64,000 nt of DNA from Bemisia tabaci. Its lineage: Eukaryota; Arthropoda; Insecta; Hemiptera; Aleyrodidae. Both the position numbers and the translations under genes were made by a program. The DNA lies in contig NC_092794.1 of assembly GCF_918797505.1 (NCBI RefSeq), positions 73,569,345-73,633,344 of the forward strand. Direction: 5' to 3'. Shown in pieces: positions 32,901-40,925 of this stretch; position 1 is the stretch's first letter; the number at the start of each line of letters is the position of its first letter. The notes under the pieces are model-generated. The model was not told the origin of the DNA and did not search any database. It was given only the letters and a program-made list of their open reading frames with translations.

Positions 32901-34975
32901 TACAGTGTACACTATGGAGTATGGATGAACACGGGATTCTCTGTCTTCCGCACCCACCCACTCCCCCCCCCCCCCCCCCCCCCCCCCTACAGCCCGGATC
33001 TCGCGCAGTCGGTCCGTGCGACTTTTGGTTGTTCCCTCCGTTGAAGAAGGGCTTAAGAGACAAGAGGTTTAAGTATTCGTCAACGAAATAAAAAGAGCTG
33101 TTGAAACTTTCTTGAACAACCTCAGAAAAGAAGATTTCGAAAAAACATGTTTGCAGAAGTGGGAAGAACGGTTGCGGCGCTGTGTGGAAAGTGTCGAAGG
33201 ATGGTACTTTAAAAAAGAAACTAAAGGCCAGTCGTCCAGTGAAGAAGAGTAAATGCTAGTGATCTTGGTAGGATTCTGTAAAATTACTTTAATAAAACCA
33301 CTTGGATCTTAAATTCTTCGGTTTTTTTTTTTTTTCAGGAAAAAAATGCTAAAAATCCTGAAGGGGTCAGTTCGACATGTCATTTTCAAAACACTGTAAC
33401 TTAGTCATTTTTTGACTTAGAGAGCTCAGATTGGTCTTGTTTTATCGGTATTTACTAGAACAATAACTCTGCACAAACCGCATTTAGATATCTGCTACCG
33501 TTCGCTCAAAAAAAAAAGTGTAGTACTTTTGGGAAACCCTATATGTATGCAGGTTTCTACGATAGCAGTTCGTCTTGAACAATGTTTTATGTTGTTGCTA
33601 TGCAGTTCTTCCGTTTTAGTGACCAAACAAACATTTTTCATTTCTCTAGCCTTGCTCAAAGCGACATGAAGTTGACCATGTGCGAATAAATGATCCCGAA
33701 GGTCCACTCCAACGATATCCAGGGTCTGGCCCTGAGATTTTTTAATATATGATTAACGCGTACGCTGGTCGGATTGGAAACTTTCGCCTCCCTCATGATC
33801 TGAAGTCCTTTTATGCTGGCTGACAGTTAAAAATTTATGCGGGGTATTGAAAATGTTTTCCATGTGTTTTCAGGACTTGAAACTTCAAGGAGAACTTTGA
33901 ACACTCTATTTAAAATAATTTTTCTACCAATGCGCAATGCCTTGACAAAGAGAAAGTATTTTAAATATAAAGACCCTACGATAGCAGTTAGTTACAAACA
34001 ATGTTTTTTGTTGTTACATTTGCACCATGCAGTCGTACTGTTTTATAGTGAGCAAACCAACATTTTCTCAGCGAGTGACTGAGAAATCCAAAACGCTATT
34101 CAAGCGAGCGAGCAAGGCGTCTTTTTAGACCTCATCAGTAGATCGCACTCGTCAAGTGAGCACTTGTCGTGAACAAGTTGTTTACTGACGAGTGTGATCT
34201 ACTGGTGAGGTCTACAAAGACCTCCTAAAACGCTATTTTCTCGGCGTGACCTCAACTTGATATTCCAATGCAAATTGCCTGAGCTGAACATTCTCCCCTC
34301 TCATTTTGTACTGATACATGTTAAAGTTAAAATTTGTTTGACTCTAACTGAAATTTTTGGAAATTCTCAACTTGGTTCTCCTCGCGAAATGGTGAGAACG
34401 TAGCACCATTTCTCCACCTTGATACATACAGTTTCGGGCCATTTTAAGTGGTTTTTCTTGTTCATTTCAGGAAGATTGCACACAAATGGTCATGGTTTAA
34501 AATTAAACGTCAAACAATGAGCTCGATCCTTCCTTTCCGCCCCTTTTCAGAGTTCATACTTTTCCTTTCTTTTAGAAGTTGTTTATTCAAAATGTATACA
34601 AGTTTTTAACAGTTATTCCCCCGCCCCTCCCCTGTCCCCCTATTTGATAGCCGTTGCTACAGGTGAGGATGTAGTGCCTATACTTATGTGGTGTGTGTCT
34701 ATGGAAAACATGAAAGGGCCTGTCTTCGTTCGAAAAGTCATTCCAGGGATTGTACACTTGTTTTTTCCTGTTTTTGATGTGATATACACACAGTAAATCA
34801 TGTACTGATTATATTATTTTCAGACCAGCTCAAATCTCTGATAAAAGACAGCTACGGAAAATGGTTGAAAGAAAGCGGACAATTAGTTGCTGTTGAAAAG
34901 AAACGAGTTGGAAAGCCAAGGAAAGAATACATTGGTGAAATGGAAGGTTCTTTCAGATCACTTTCAATAGATTGA
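20844..34975 (+). CDS. CRAL-TRIO domain lipid-transfer protein, six coding exons
   Basis: This is a host gene. The joined coding exons are 20844-20961, 21865-22015, 27768-28026, 30293-30403, 32111-32213 and 34824-34975, 894 nt in total, giving 297 codons plus no internal stop. All junctions are GT-AG and the phases agree (1, 2, 0, 0, 1). The protein has a CRAL_TRIO_N helical region (about residues 20-75) and a CRAL-TRIO/Sec14 lipid-binding domain (about 95-250) with VVFDMNGLSFGHL at 146-158, VQVINTAPLIDKI at 186-198, LPKDYGG at 232-238 and the C-terminal MEGSFRSLSID. These are typical of the insect alpha-tocopherol-transfer-protein-like family, which bind a small hydrophobic ligand in the cytosol and move it between membranes. 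The ligand cannot be told from sequence. An in-frame TGA at 20808 fixes the ATG at 20844. A 5' noncoding exon must lie upstream of the acceptor at 20800, but I could not locate it. Confidence 0.93.
21337..21475. mobile_element. 139-bp hairpin MITE in intron 1
   Basis: The left arm TGGACTGCATTTTGCAATTT continues through GGACCTATAAATTC and is mirrored at 21440-21475 with near identity, around a 65-base loop. Arms of about 37 bp; no coding content. Confidence 0.75.
21865..22015 (+). CDS. CRAL-TRIO gene, exon 2 (residues 40-89)
   Basis: Acceptor CTGCTTACAG, donor GTAAGTG. The exon supplies the rest of the N-terminal helical domain, with DEFVYTFLHCNYYRPERAK, YFTVRGQCPELF and NRDVNKLL. This matches the family pattern D-E-x-L-x-x-F-L-x-x-C...Y-x-x-R-x-x-C-P-E-L-F. 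A naive reading meets a TAG just after the last leucine codon, but that TAG spans the donor site (CTA|GTAAGT) and is not a real stop. Confidence 0.9.
22120..22370. repeat. A-rich low-complexity tract in intron 2
   Basis: About 250 bases of AAAATAAA/GAAAAA-type sequence. On the opposite strand it gives a meaningless Phe/Ile-rich open frame. Confidence 0.6.
22709..23142. mobile_element. hAT-like element, CAGGGGCGGACTGG ends, in intron 2
   Basis: Inverted ends CAGGGGCGGACTGGCC / CCAGTCCGCCCCTG with a perfect 8-bp target-site duplication CTGCGCAC (22701-22708, 23143-23150). CAGGGGCGG is a common hAT terminus. The interior of about 400 bp has GGGGCCCCC blocks and no transposase, so it is non-autonomous. 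Confidence 0.88.
24690..24960 (+). pseudogene. Helitron-type protein fragment, opposite strand
   Basis: The frame encodes NNFGLVNVKYQYCDALHF, then RCCHNGLLRLAEPG, FSKPIFMTNILRYNSC and AFASL. The order C-x-x-C-x-A-L-x-F, C-C-x-x-G-x-x-x-L, N-I-x-x-Y-N-S and A-F-A-S is the conserved lead-in of Helitron_like_N proteins. Its first 50 bases are an inverted repeat of 26066-26130. The orientation is opposite to the element's own 5'-to-3' polarity, indicating an internal inversion or a nested copy. Confidence 0.6.
24940..26068 (+). repeat. About 515-bp tandem repeat inside the Helitron (2.2 copies)
   Basis: TTTTGAACCAAAT(C/T)TTCT recurs at about 24942, 25457 and 25972. Between them AAATCATGGAGAATTTAAG, TTGCCCAAAA, GTCACGGCGCCTTGATAC and ACAAACGCGTTGGTCGGCGG repeat in the same order. 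Copies differ by scattered substitutions. Frames in successive units encode similar peptides (KNHGEFKFYVDQLLERKIKF), so the unit may have been coding once. Confidence 0.75.
26069..26312 (-). pseudogene. Helitron Rep/helicase N-terminal fragment
   Basis: A minus-strand frame from ATG at 26312 begins MDRSRKRGRPAKRGNVSRN and continues to NNFGLLNVKCQYCDG. A basic N-terminus followed by a C-x-Y-C-x-A/G zinc-finger-like motif is how Helitron proteins start. After CQYCDG the reading runs into the repeat unit and loses homology. The matching continuation lies on the other strand at 24690-24960. No rolling-circle HUH motif is visible. Confidence 0.6.
27768..28026 (+). CDS. CRAL-TRIO gene, exon 3 (residues 90-176)
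   Basis: Acceptor TTGTTTCAG, donor GTGCGT. This is the largest exon and holds the first half of the lipid-binding domain: STKEGYQVLLYRLKDTD, SKFNFVEALKTFF and GYIVVFDMNGLSFGHL. The family normally reads LTPEGYRVLLFRL...D-x-S-K-F here, so the match is close. The exon is preceded by a 5.75-kb intron filled with transposons. Confidence 0.92.
28066..29197. mobile_element. TIR element in intron 3, GTATCCCTGGGTAAGG ends
   Basis: The left end GTATCCCTGGGTAAGGGCAC is mirrored at 29165-29197 over about 32 bases with one mismatch. The interior has no transposase and includes several TTTTGGCGCCAAAAA-type palindromes. The target-site duplication is unclear, so the superfamily is not assigned. Confidence 0.7.
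29198..30292. other. Remainder of intron 3
   Basis: Contains a poly-C run (29347-29360) and two direct copies of GTCTAGC(G/A)GTGGATGACGGT at 29701 and 29898. No gene is supported. Confidence 0.4.
30293..30403 (+). CDS. CRAL-TRIO gene, exon 4 (residues 177-213)
   Basis: Acceptor TTCCTTTCAG, donor GTAAGT, 111 nt and phase 0 at both ends. It encodes the VRLKSVQVINTAPLIDKI strand and the LALVKPFMESDL helix of the CRAL-TRIO fold, the part that closes the hydrophobic pocket in the family. Confidence 0.92.
31142..31498. mobile_element. Short CCCAAGTAGCA-type element with ATCGCGAT words (intron 4)
   Basis: Left end CCCAAAAAGCAGTGATCGCG, right end TTGAAAAATGCTACTTGGG. The interior is degenerate ATCGCGAT/TTGCAATAA words. 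It matches the outer parts of the 19336-20523 element and looks like a compact version of it. Confidence 0.65.
31499..31670. repeat. CATGATAT/GCATAATG word-rich block
   Basis: About 170 bp next to the previous element, made of GCATAATG, CATGCTGA, GTATGATA and GCATGATATC words. It continues the same style of repeat with yet another word. Confidence 0.5.
31671..32110. other. Remainder of intron 4
   Basis: An imperfect inverted pair, CATTTTGACGTATTTCCATTAAACGGAACTAAGCGCCA (from about 31707, first 12 given here as CATTTTGACGTA) against TTGGCGCTTAGTTCCG...AATACGTC near 31899-31932, bounds about 230 bp and may be another MITE. Confidence 0.4.
32111..32213 (+). CDS. CRAL-TRIO gene, exon 5 (residues 214-247)
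   Basis: Acceptor ACTTGTTCTAG, donor GTAAAG. It encodes LQLHTSVDTLKETF followed by SILPKDYGGEAPS. The L-P-x-x-Y-G-G motif marks the end of the Sec14-type domain. Confidence 0.92.
32273..32513 (+). mobile_element. Single arm of palindromic family II in intron 5
   Basis: Starts CAGGGTGATCCACAAGTCCC and follows the left arm of 5144-6140 to AAAATGGCGGCCGG, then stops. The decayed mariner begins 15 bases later. No mirror arm is present. Confidence 0.7.
32528..33541 (+). mobile_element. Decayed mariner element with about 190-bp inverted ends
   Basis: The left end TAGGGTGTCACAAAAGTA and right end TACTTTTGGGAAACCCTA are followed by inverted stretches (CGAACGGTAGCAG..., AACAAGACCAA..., GACATGTCGA) extending about 190 bp. 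Between them is a broken transposase. TA lies outside the right end; the left flank reads CA. The ends and the inner wording (GCGGTTTGCGC) resemble the palindromic elements, which suggests those derive from related mariners. Confidence 0.82.
32715..33250 (+). pseudogene. mariner transposase, truncated and frameshifted
   Basis: Recognisable blocks in changing frames: FVPLGQTITKEYYSSIL, WLLHHDNARPHTAQ (second catalytic Asp), YSPDLA and PCDFWLFPPLKKGLRDKRF (third catalytic Asp region) and LQKWEERLRRCVESVEGWYF near the C terminus. The N-terminal DNA-binding part and the first catalytic Asp are missing. A poly-C tract of about 30 bases (32957-32986) has expanded just before the PYSPDLAP region and scrambles the frame. 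A stop interrupts after KRF. It cannot encode an active enzyme. Confidence 0.85.
33552..33790 (-). pseudogene. Pif1/Helitron-type helicase C-terminal fragment
   Basis: On the minus strand the frame reads SQGQTLDIVGVDLRDHLFAH then GQLHVALSKAREMKNVCLV, the conserved last motifs of Pif1-family helicases (K-S-Q-G-Q-T... and F-x-H-G-Q-L-x-V-A-L-S-x). Just upstream, FPIRPAYALII in another frame is the preceding motif, so a frameshift separates them. It lies in intron 5, directly beside the mariner, and is most likely a Helitron remnant. A weaker second copy of its 3' flank occurs near 33975-34070 in the opposite direction of decay. Confidence 0.8.
34101..34226. mobile_element. 126-bp hairpin insertion in intron 5
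   Basis: TAGACCTCATCAGTAGATCG pairs with CGAGTGTGATCTACTGGTGAGGTCTA (right arm 34184-34215). The insertion is bracketed by an 11-bp direct repeat AAAACGCTATT (34090-34100 and 34227-34237), which may be its target-site duplication. Confidence 0.6.
34824..34975 (+). CDS. CRAL-TRIO gene, last coding exon (residues 248-297, stop TGA)
   Basis: Acceptor ATTATTTTCAG. It encodes a basic, charged C-terminal tail (KSLIKDSYGKWLKES, KKRVGKPRKEY) ending MEGSFRSLSID, then TGA at 34973. The G-S-F-R-x-L-x-I-D ending is characteristic of arthropod alpha-tocopherol-transfer-like proteins. I see no clear AATAAA in the next few hundred bases, so the transcript end is not defined. Confidence 0.92.
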
Positions 34976-35927
34976 TTTCATATCAGCAGACGACTAGGAC
35001 AAGAAAACTCAGCCCACCAGGTCAGGCTTGGTACATATGAAGTCACCCTGATCCGAACACAGAGCAAAGAGACTTGATTAAACACTTTAGAGCGTGTGAT
35101 ATTAAAAAAAAAAAAACGGCTTTTTTAGACTTATACAGTTCCTGTTCCCCAATTCTGTGGTGACAGATTACAAAAAAAAAACAGATTGACAAAATTGAAT
35201 TGAGGGTGATAGCATCCCTATACGTGTAAAAGAGCCTGATTATAAGTATGCTCAGTAATGCTCTTAAAACATTAGCGTTCAGCATAATGTGGCAACATGG
35301 TAGTGAGTTTGAGGGTTTAAATATGTTTTTAAACCTACCAACAATATGAAGACTGCAATTATAAATTGGTGGTGGCCTGTGAGTAAGCGCCCTTCTACAT
35401 GGAGAAGCTGTTTGTTCCATTTCACATTCTACCAGTCAAAGACAAAATTTCAACAATTAGGCTGCCTGTGGACAAGACGAGTCCTCAGGGACGGTGGAGA
35501 CGTGACCAGTGGGTTATCACATTCAATTAACTGAGATTCATGAAACAAGTTCCCTATCAAGCTGAATAATTGACTGGCTAGGCACCTCATCCTTGGTAGC
35601 CAACAACCAGTCAACTATTCTGCTCCAAGAAGAGAAACGCTGGCACTTGCGGCAGATCTTAATTGACCGGGCTGTTACACCCGCCAATCAAATAACTCCA
35701 TTACCCTTTTGTCTTGTCTTGTCAACCAGGTATCCCTGCCCAAAGCTTCAATAATCAGCCCACTGGATCCAGACTGGCAATACTGAGATAATGGGTCAGT
35801 TGGGCTAGTTACAGCATTGTATTTTGATGGATTAAGCTTAAGAACTACCAGTAACTAATAAGATCCATCCAAAATGTCTACTTTCTACGTAGAATATAGA
35901 ATGTCTAGGGGGTACTGCAAGGTAGAT
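34976..35927. other. Downstream of the CRAL-TRIO stop codon; 3' UTR not delimited
   Basis: The first part is presumably 3' UTR. I see no convincing polyadenylation signal. No open frame with a recognised motif. Confidence 0.35.
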
Positions 35928-36248
35928 TTACACAGGTATGGAAAAGTTGAAAATTTCCCATGAGCCTCAGTACGTGTCACATGACTACGTGACGTAGGTT
36001 AAGGGGCCCGTTTTTTAATTAAATTACAATCAAATTAACATTCAAACGTTTGTGCGTTTAAACGTTAAAATTAATATCGCATTATCAAAATTGTGCAAAA
36101 AATCCCACAAAATTTTGACAAACGATAAACCGAACATAATAAATCAAAATAATCAAAACATTCAAAATGGCTGACGTTAAGGGGCCGCTGGAGAGCCAAT
36201 CAGAGGCCAGTTGTTAAGTTCTGTCCATACCTGTGTAAATCTACCTTG
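35928..36248 (+). mobile_element. hAT-like MITE, CAAGGTAGATTTACAC family, copy 1
   Basis: Ends CAAGGTAGATTTACACAGG / CCTGTGTAAATCTACCTTG. Flanks GGGGTACTG and GGGGTAGTG form an imperfect duplication. The interior (AACATTCAAACGTTTGTGCG, AAAATGGCTGACG, GGCCGCTGGAGAGCC) is non-coding. Two more copies lie at 60668 and 61112. Confidence 0.85.
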
Positions 36249-36670
36249 GGGGTAGTGCAACAAAATACCTACGAATGCTACGAACGCACTAGGGACCAAA
36301 ACGTCAACAAAAATAAATACGTTAATTGACAACCAGGGAAAAGCACCAATAAAAGTAAGTAAAGGCATGACAAACGTTGGATGTCACAAGTTGTTAAGTT
36401 GATTGCCTACTTTTACTAAATTACTACGTCTTGCCTACATCATGTGGACTGTGGAGTCTCGAGGAGTCGAGTGTTCAGCAGAGATTGCCCAGCCCATTCA
36501 GAATTTTTTTCACTCTTTCTCATCTTCATAACCCACCTGTGACATACGTCTGCACTACTCAAAAAAGAAGAAGAAAGAAAACGTAACGTTTTGTATGATC
36601 CCCTTCCTCGAATTAGTATTCTGTAAGTACTGAATTTTGAATGAAATTTCGTAATAGTCGGCCTCCTAAG

Positions 36671-36921
36671 CTGCCGTGCTAAGGAAAAACGCCGTATGAA
36701 CATTCAAGGGTTGCCAAATTTCCTTCGATACAATGTTAATTTTTGAGGAAATTCATGAATATTTTCCCTTGAAATTTTCAGGACTTTTCGGTGGAATTGA
36801 GAGCGAAATTATGTGAAAAAGTGGAGGGAAAATATTTATGAGTTTACCAGGAAATTCGTGTTTTTCAAAGGAAATGTGGCAACGCTTAAAGGTTCATACG
36901 GCGTTTTTCCTTAGCACGGCA
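36671..36921. mobile_element. Hairpin MITE, TGCCGTGCTAAGG ends, copy 1
   Basis: TGCCGTGCTAAGGAAAAACG at the left is mirrored by CGTTTTTCCTTAGCACGGCA at the right, with further pairing through GCCGTATGAAC and GGTTGCC. The related wording CCGTGCTATGGAAGAACGCC near 21731 in intron 1 suggests a wider family. Confidence 0.75.
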
Positions 36922-37131
36922 GTATGGTGTAATGGTTGTAGCGCCAGCTCGATGATCGGGAGGTCCCGGGTACGATTCCCGGCCAGACAACCCGAGTTTG
37001 ATAGTCTCAAACAATGGTTGCCTGGGACTGGTTGAGGGGTTGGAGGGGGACGGGAATAAAGGGCAAGGATTGGTCCTTATGCACTATTTGAAGTGGTAAA
37101 AAAAAAAATAAATAAATAAAAAAAATAAAAA
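36919..37131 (+). mobile_element. tRNA-derived SINE, copy in duplication 1
   Basis: Head with A box TGGTGTAATGG (36925-36935) and B box GGTACGATTCC (36969-36979) inside GGTCCCGGGTACGATTCCCG. The body CCCGAGTTTGATAGTCTC and GGTTGCCTGGGACTGG matches the copy at 4887. The A-rich tail is at 37097-37131. It abuts the hairpin MITE directly. Confidence 0.8.
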
Positions 37132-37222
37132 CTCATGAAGTTTAACATCTCTGCGACCAACGCCCAAAACCGCAGGGGGACGTAACGTCACCGTTTTTTT
37201 ACCGGCTGATGAGAGCAGAGAC

Positions 37223-37669
37223 TAGAGTCCCTTTATACCCAGAGTTACGACAACTCACTTTTGGTTGGGCCAGGATTGGGCTGAAAGTGGCCTAAAAAAA
37301 AATCCAATTCTGATTGGTTCTCGCTCATGGAGGCCGAAACGAGTGCACCAAGATGGCGGTACCTTGAATGTGAACAAGAATAATGAAAATATTACCTAAT
37401 TGTGGTTTATCAAGAGTAAATTGTTATTTCCATAGGTCCAAAATGAAAATAGATTAAGAAATTATTCACAAACCAATCTCATTTTCTTTTTAATTGATCA
37501 CTTTGTTGATGTTGTTGTGTTTGTGTGACAGACATCGCAGGATTCCTGATCCTTATCCCTCAATATCGTTCGTTTGGGTGCACTCGTTTCGGCTTCCATG
37601 GCCAGCCAAGGACGGCTGCCAGTCAGCTGATAATCGAGTTGTCGTAACTCTGGGTATAAAGGGACTCTA
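37223..37669 (+). mobile_element. hAT-like MITE, TAGAGTCCCTTTATA family, copy 1 (447 bp)
   Basis: Ends TAGAGTCCCTTTATACCCAG / GGGTATAAAGGGACTCTA with a perfect 8-bp duplication GCAGAGAC (37215-37222, 37670-37677). The empty site GCAGAGACCAGGG is present at 41647 in the other duplication copy. The interior holds AAGATGGCGGTACCT and no transposase. Confidence 0.95.
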
Positions 37670-38251
37670 GCAGAGACCAGGGGAATATATTTTGCTGTCG
37701 ACGGACTGATCGACCAACTGCCACAATCTCGGCATTTCCATCCGATCATTCATGTTCTGTAGTATCGTTGAACATTTATTAAGAGAGTCCAAATATCGCT
37801 TCATTTCATTGATATCCTTCATATATGGGCTGGGCCATTATCGGTCCGAGAAAATCAAACTAAGATCAACAAAGCGACTCACACAAGAAAAGCAACACAG
37901 TTCGGGGTCGTTTCGGCAGAGTTATGTGGACTAAAGGGGTCAGTCGAGAAAACTATTTGTTTTGAACAATGTATCGCCTTCAATTTTCATTGCGATTAAT
38001 CCACCGTACAACTGGCTTGTTGAGAAGAACGGGCATTTGCTGAAAGGTTTCGCGCCTTCATTTCGACGTTTAACAAGCAACACATCATAAACCACAGACT
38101 GGCAACATTGTATGAGTTTCAGCGCTCTCTGTCGGCTTCTGGCCGCAACCCCTCTTGGGTCACAGTGCCACAATCGATTCGATATATCGCAGGGGAGTCT
38201 TGTGGAGGTAATGCCGTTGGAGGTAATGCAGTATTGCCGGCAGGACATTAC

Positions 38252-38698
38252 TAGAGTCCCTTTATACCCAGAGTTACGACAACTCACTTTTGGTTGGGCC
38301 AGGGTTGGGCTGAAAGTGGCCTAAAAAAAAATCCAATTCCGATTGGTTCTCGCTCATGGAGGCCGAAACGAGTGCACCAAGATGGCGGTACCTCGTATGT
38401 GAACAAGAACAATGAAAATATTACCTAATTGTGGTTTATCAAGAGTAAATTGTTATTTCCATCGGTCCAAAATGAAAATAGATCAAGAAATTATTCACAA
38501 ACCAATCTCATTTTCTTTTTAATTGATCAATTTGTTGATGTTGTTGTTTTTGTGTGACATACATCGCAGGATTCCTGATCCTTATCCCTCAATATCGTTC
38601 GTTAGGGTGCACTCGTTTCGGCCTCCATGGCCAGCCAAGGCCGGCTGTCAGTCAGCTGATAATCGAGTTGTCGTAACTCTGGGTATAAAGGGACTCTA
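38252..38698 (+). mobile_element. hAT-like MITE, TAGAGTCCCTTTATA family, copy 2 (447 bp)
   Basis: Same ends and interior as copy 1. Perfect 8-bp duplication GACATTAC (38244-38251, 38699-38706). It sits inside an inverted pair, GGAGGTAATGCCGTTG at 38205 and CAACGGCATTACCTCC at 38712, which may be the ends of an older host element. Confidence 0.93.
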
Positions 38699-38706
38699 GA
38701 CATTAC

Positions 38707-40925
38707 CTACAACGGCATTACCTCCAAAAATCCAACATGGTCGAGCGAGCGATCGAAACTTTGGCAATGTGCCCAAATCGATCGGTCGAGGTTTCGAGAT
38801 GTAAGGCTGTCTCGAATTTTACGATGTTGCTAAACCAAAAAGTAAGCATGAGATTTCTTTATAGGTGTTTCTCACTTTCTACCACTGTCGATGGTCTGTG
38901 TCTGTGAGATTGTGCGAGTTGTGAGATAATCTGATAATCGCTCTCGAAACATGAGCATGAGCGTGAATTAAGAGTTAGAGGTTAGAATCCATTAAGTGAA
39001 ATTGGTAGAAATGTATGTATTAAAAGGCATTGAATCACAGGATCAATTAGTTTCTCGTAGACTTTTCCCCTAATACTCGTGGATCGGGAGACTTGTAATT
39101 TAAGGAGTATGGGTGATGTGATTAGATTCGTGAAAAAGTGTAACCGCATTGCTTGCTTTTAACTAGCGCTTATGGTTTTGATGCAATGATTGTCATCAGT
39201 TAGTTTCCTCTACTACACGACCGCACCCTTATGAAGGCAGATGATGAATAAAAGTGGTTACTTCAGTTGTTCACTCTTTCTCTAAATTTTATGTTTTGGC
39301 GTCTCCGCTCCGAAATCACAAGGCTGCCGTGTTCCCTAGCTATGCAGATCGCTTGCTAAGTCTGCCCCCTGTGGAAAGTCTAATCATACCTAAGTTCTCT
39401 CCGGTTGGAATTTCTCTACTTCAATGTACGCAAAATAATATTTTGCAGCTGAAGAACACAGCATCTCTCTTGCGGCTATGAAACAATCCAGTTTTCTCTC
39501 TGAGCTAATAGATTTCATGATGTGCTTGACTTGACTGTAGCTTGATCAGTTACCTAGTTCATCCAGGATGTCACCATGCTCTTCCACAACTCTTGTTGTT
39601 TAAACAATTAATGGGCTCCATTAATTAATGTTCGACAATGTTGTGGAAAAGCACGTCGATAGTCCGTCCAAGCATCGAAGGAGAAGTACATTTGTATGAA
39701 GGTTTGTCAAGTCTGGCTTAAAGTAAGTCATGTACCAGCCTTCCACCTATCAGCACATCTTAGAGCGCCAGTTTTCTGACAAATAGACCAATTCTGCATT
39801 GTCAGACAATGATCTACCTTTTTTAGAATCCTTTCAGATGTTCCAGTAAACTGTAAACATCAAGTAAACATAACCTCACTTTCTTCTTTTACTTTTACAC
39901 AGAGATAGAAGAGATAGCAGCATAGAGTAAGAGTAGTTAGAGGTAAACTCTCCCGTATAGAACCCCTAAGAACTATACCATCATTGCAGCCTGATTAGAG
40001 GTTTTTTTGAAAGTTGATTTCTTACATACGGAAAAAAATCAGCGATTCTCGTAAAATTTGGGGGAAAAAAAATAGGAATAGTTGGTTAATAAATTAGGTA
40101 TCGCTCGGCATATATAAGAGCTCCGCCGAGTGACGGAAAATTTCAAGGGGGATATTGTGGCAATTTCACGTAAAACTTATGAAACTTATGCGAATGAATG
40201 AGGCTGCTTATGAACCAACAAAAAAAAATGAAAATTCAATTTTGAATTTTTTATGAGATAAACTTCGTTGGAAAAAAAACATTGTTAGTTGAACTTGCAA
40301 ATCGTCGGCGTGATTTGTTACAGGCTGCGGAACCAACCCGTAAAAAGTACCTAAGTTTAAATGCATGGGAATATCCACCGAAAAAATTAAATTGCTCATT
40401 TAACAGTTTTGTACTTACAAACTGTCCGACTTGTTCCAAATGAGGAGCTTGGAGGACAAGGCGCATAAATGCAGTTTTTGAAAAAATTAAGATATTAATG
40501 ATATTAAGTAAAACTAGTCTTAATGCATATTCTGTGGAAAATTCGTTCCAAATTTCCAATTTTAAAGCATCAAAGAGTCAGTTTGAGCTTTCTCTCCGCC
40601 ATGGATCCATGTAATTTCGAAACTTTAAACACGCATTTCTCGGAATAGCAAAAACTGCACTTATGTGCCCCTCAAATGTCAAAGGGAAAGCTAATTGAGC
40701 TACGGGGGTGGTTGCATTAGCATTTTTTAATGGTAAAATCTACAATGAAACACCGTCGAACACTTCTTTTAACCACAAAATTTTTGAATCAGCAATTTCA
40801 TTTTCTTCCGTGCATTGCAAATTTGATACTTCATGTGAATTTTTAAGACGAACGCCGCTCGTTCGCCTCCAAAAAAGTGAGTGTGGGTGGGTGCTCAGGG
40901 GAGCTATAAAATACCTAATTTTGAA
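38707..40925. other. 2.2 kb without a recognised gene
   Basis: Short frames up to about 100 codons on either strand have no known motif. A small inverted pair, CTTCCACAAC (39578) with GTTGTGGAAAAGC (39638), is noted. No tRNA or other RNA gene was seen. Confidence 0.3.

Larger units (their letters stand above)
36496..38230 (+). repeat. Segmental duplication, copy 1 (with hAT-like insertion)
   Basis: Matches 40926-42217 almost base for base, apart from the 447-bp insertion at 37223-37669 that only this copy has. It contains a hairpin MITE (36671-36921), a SINE (36919-37131) and about 550 bp of otherwise unidentified sequence. Confidence 0.9.
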
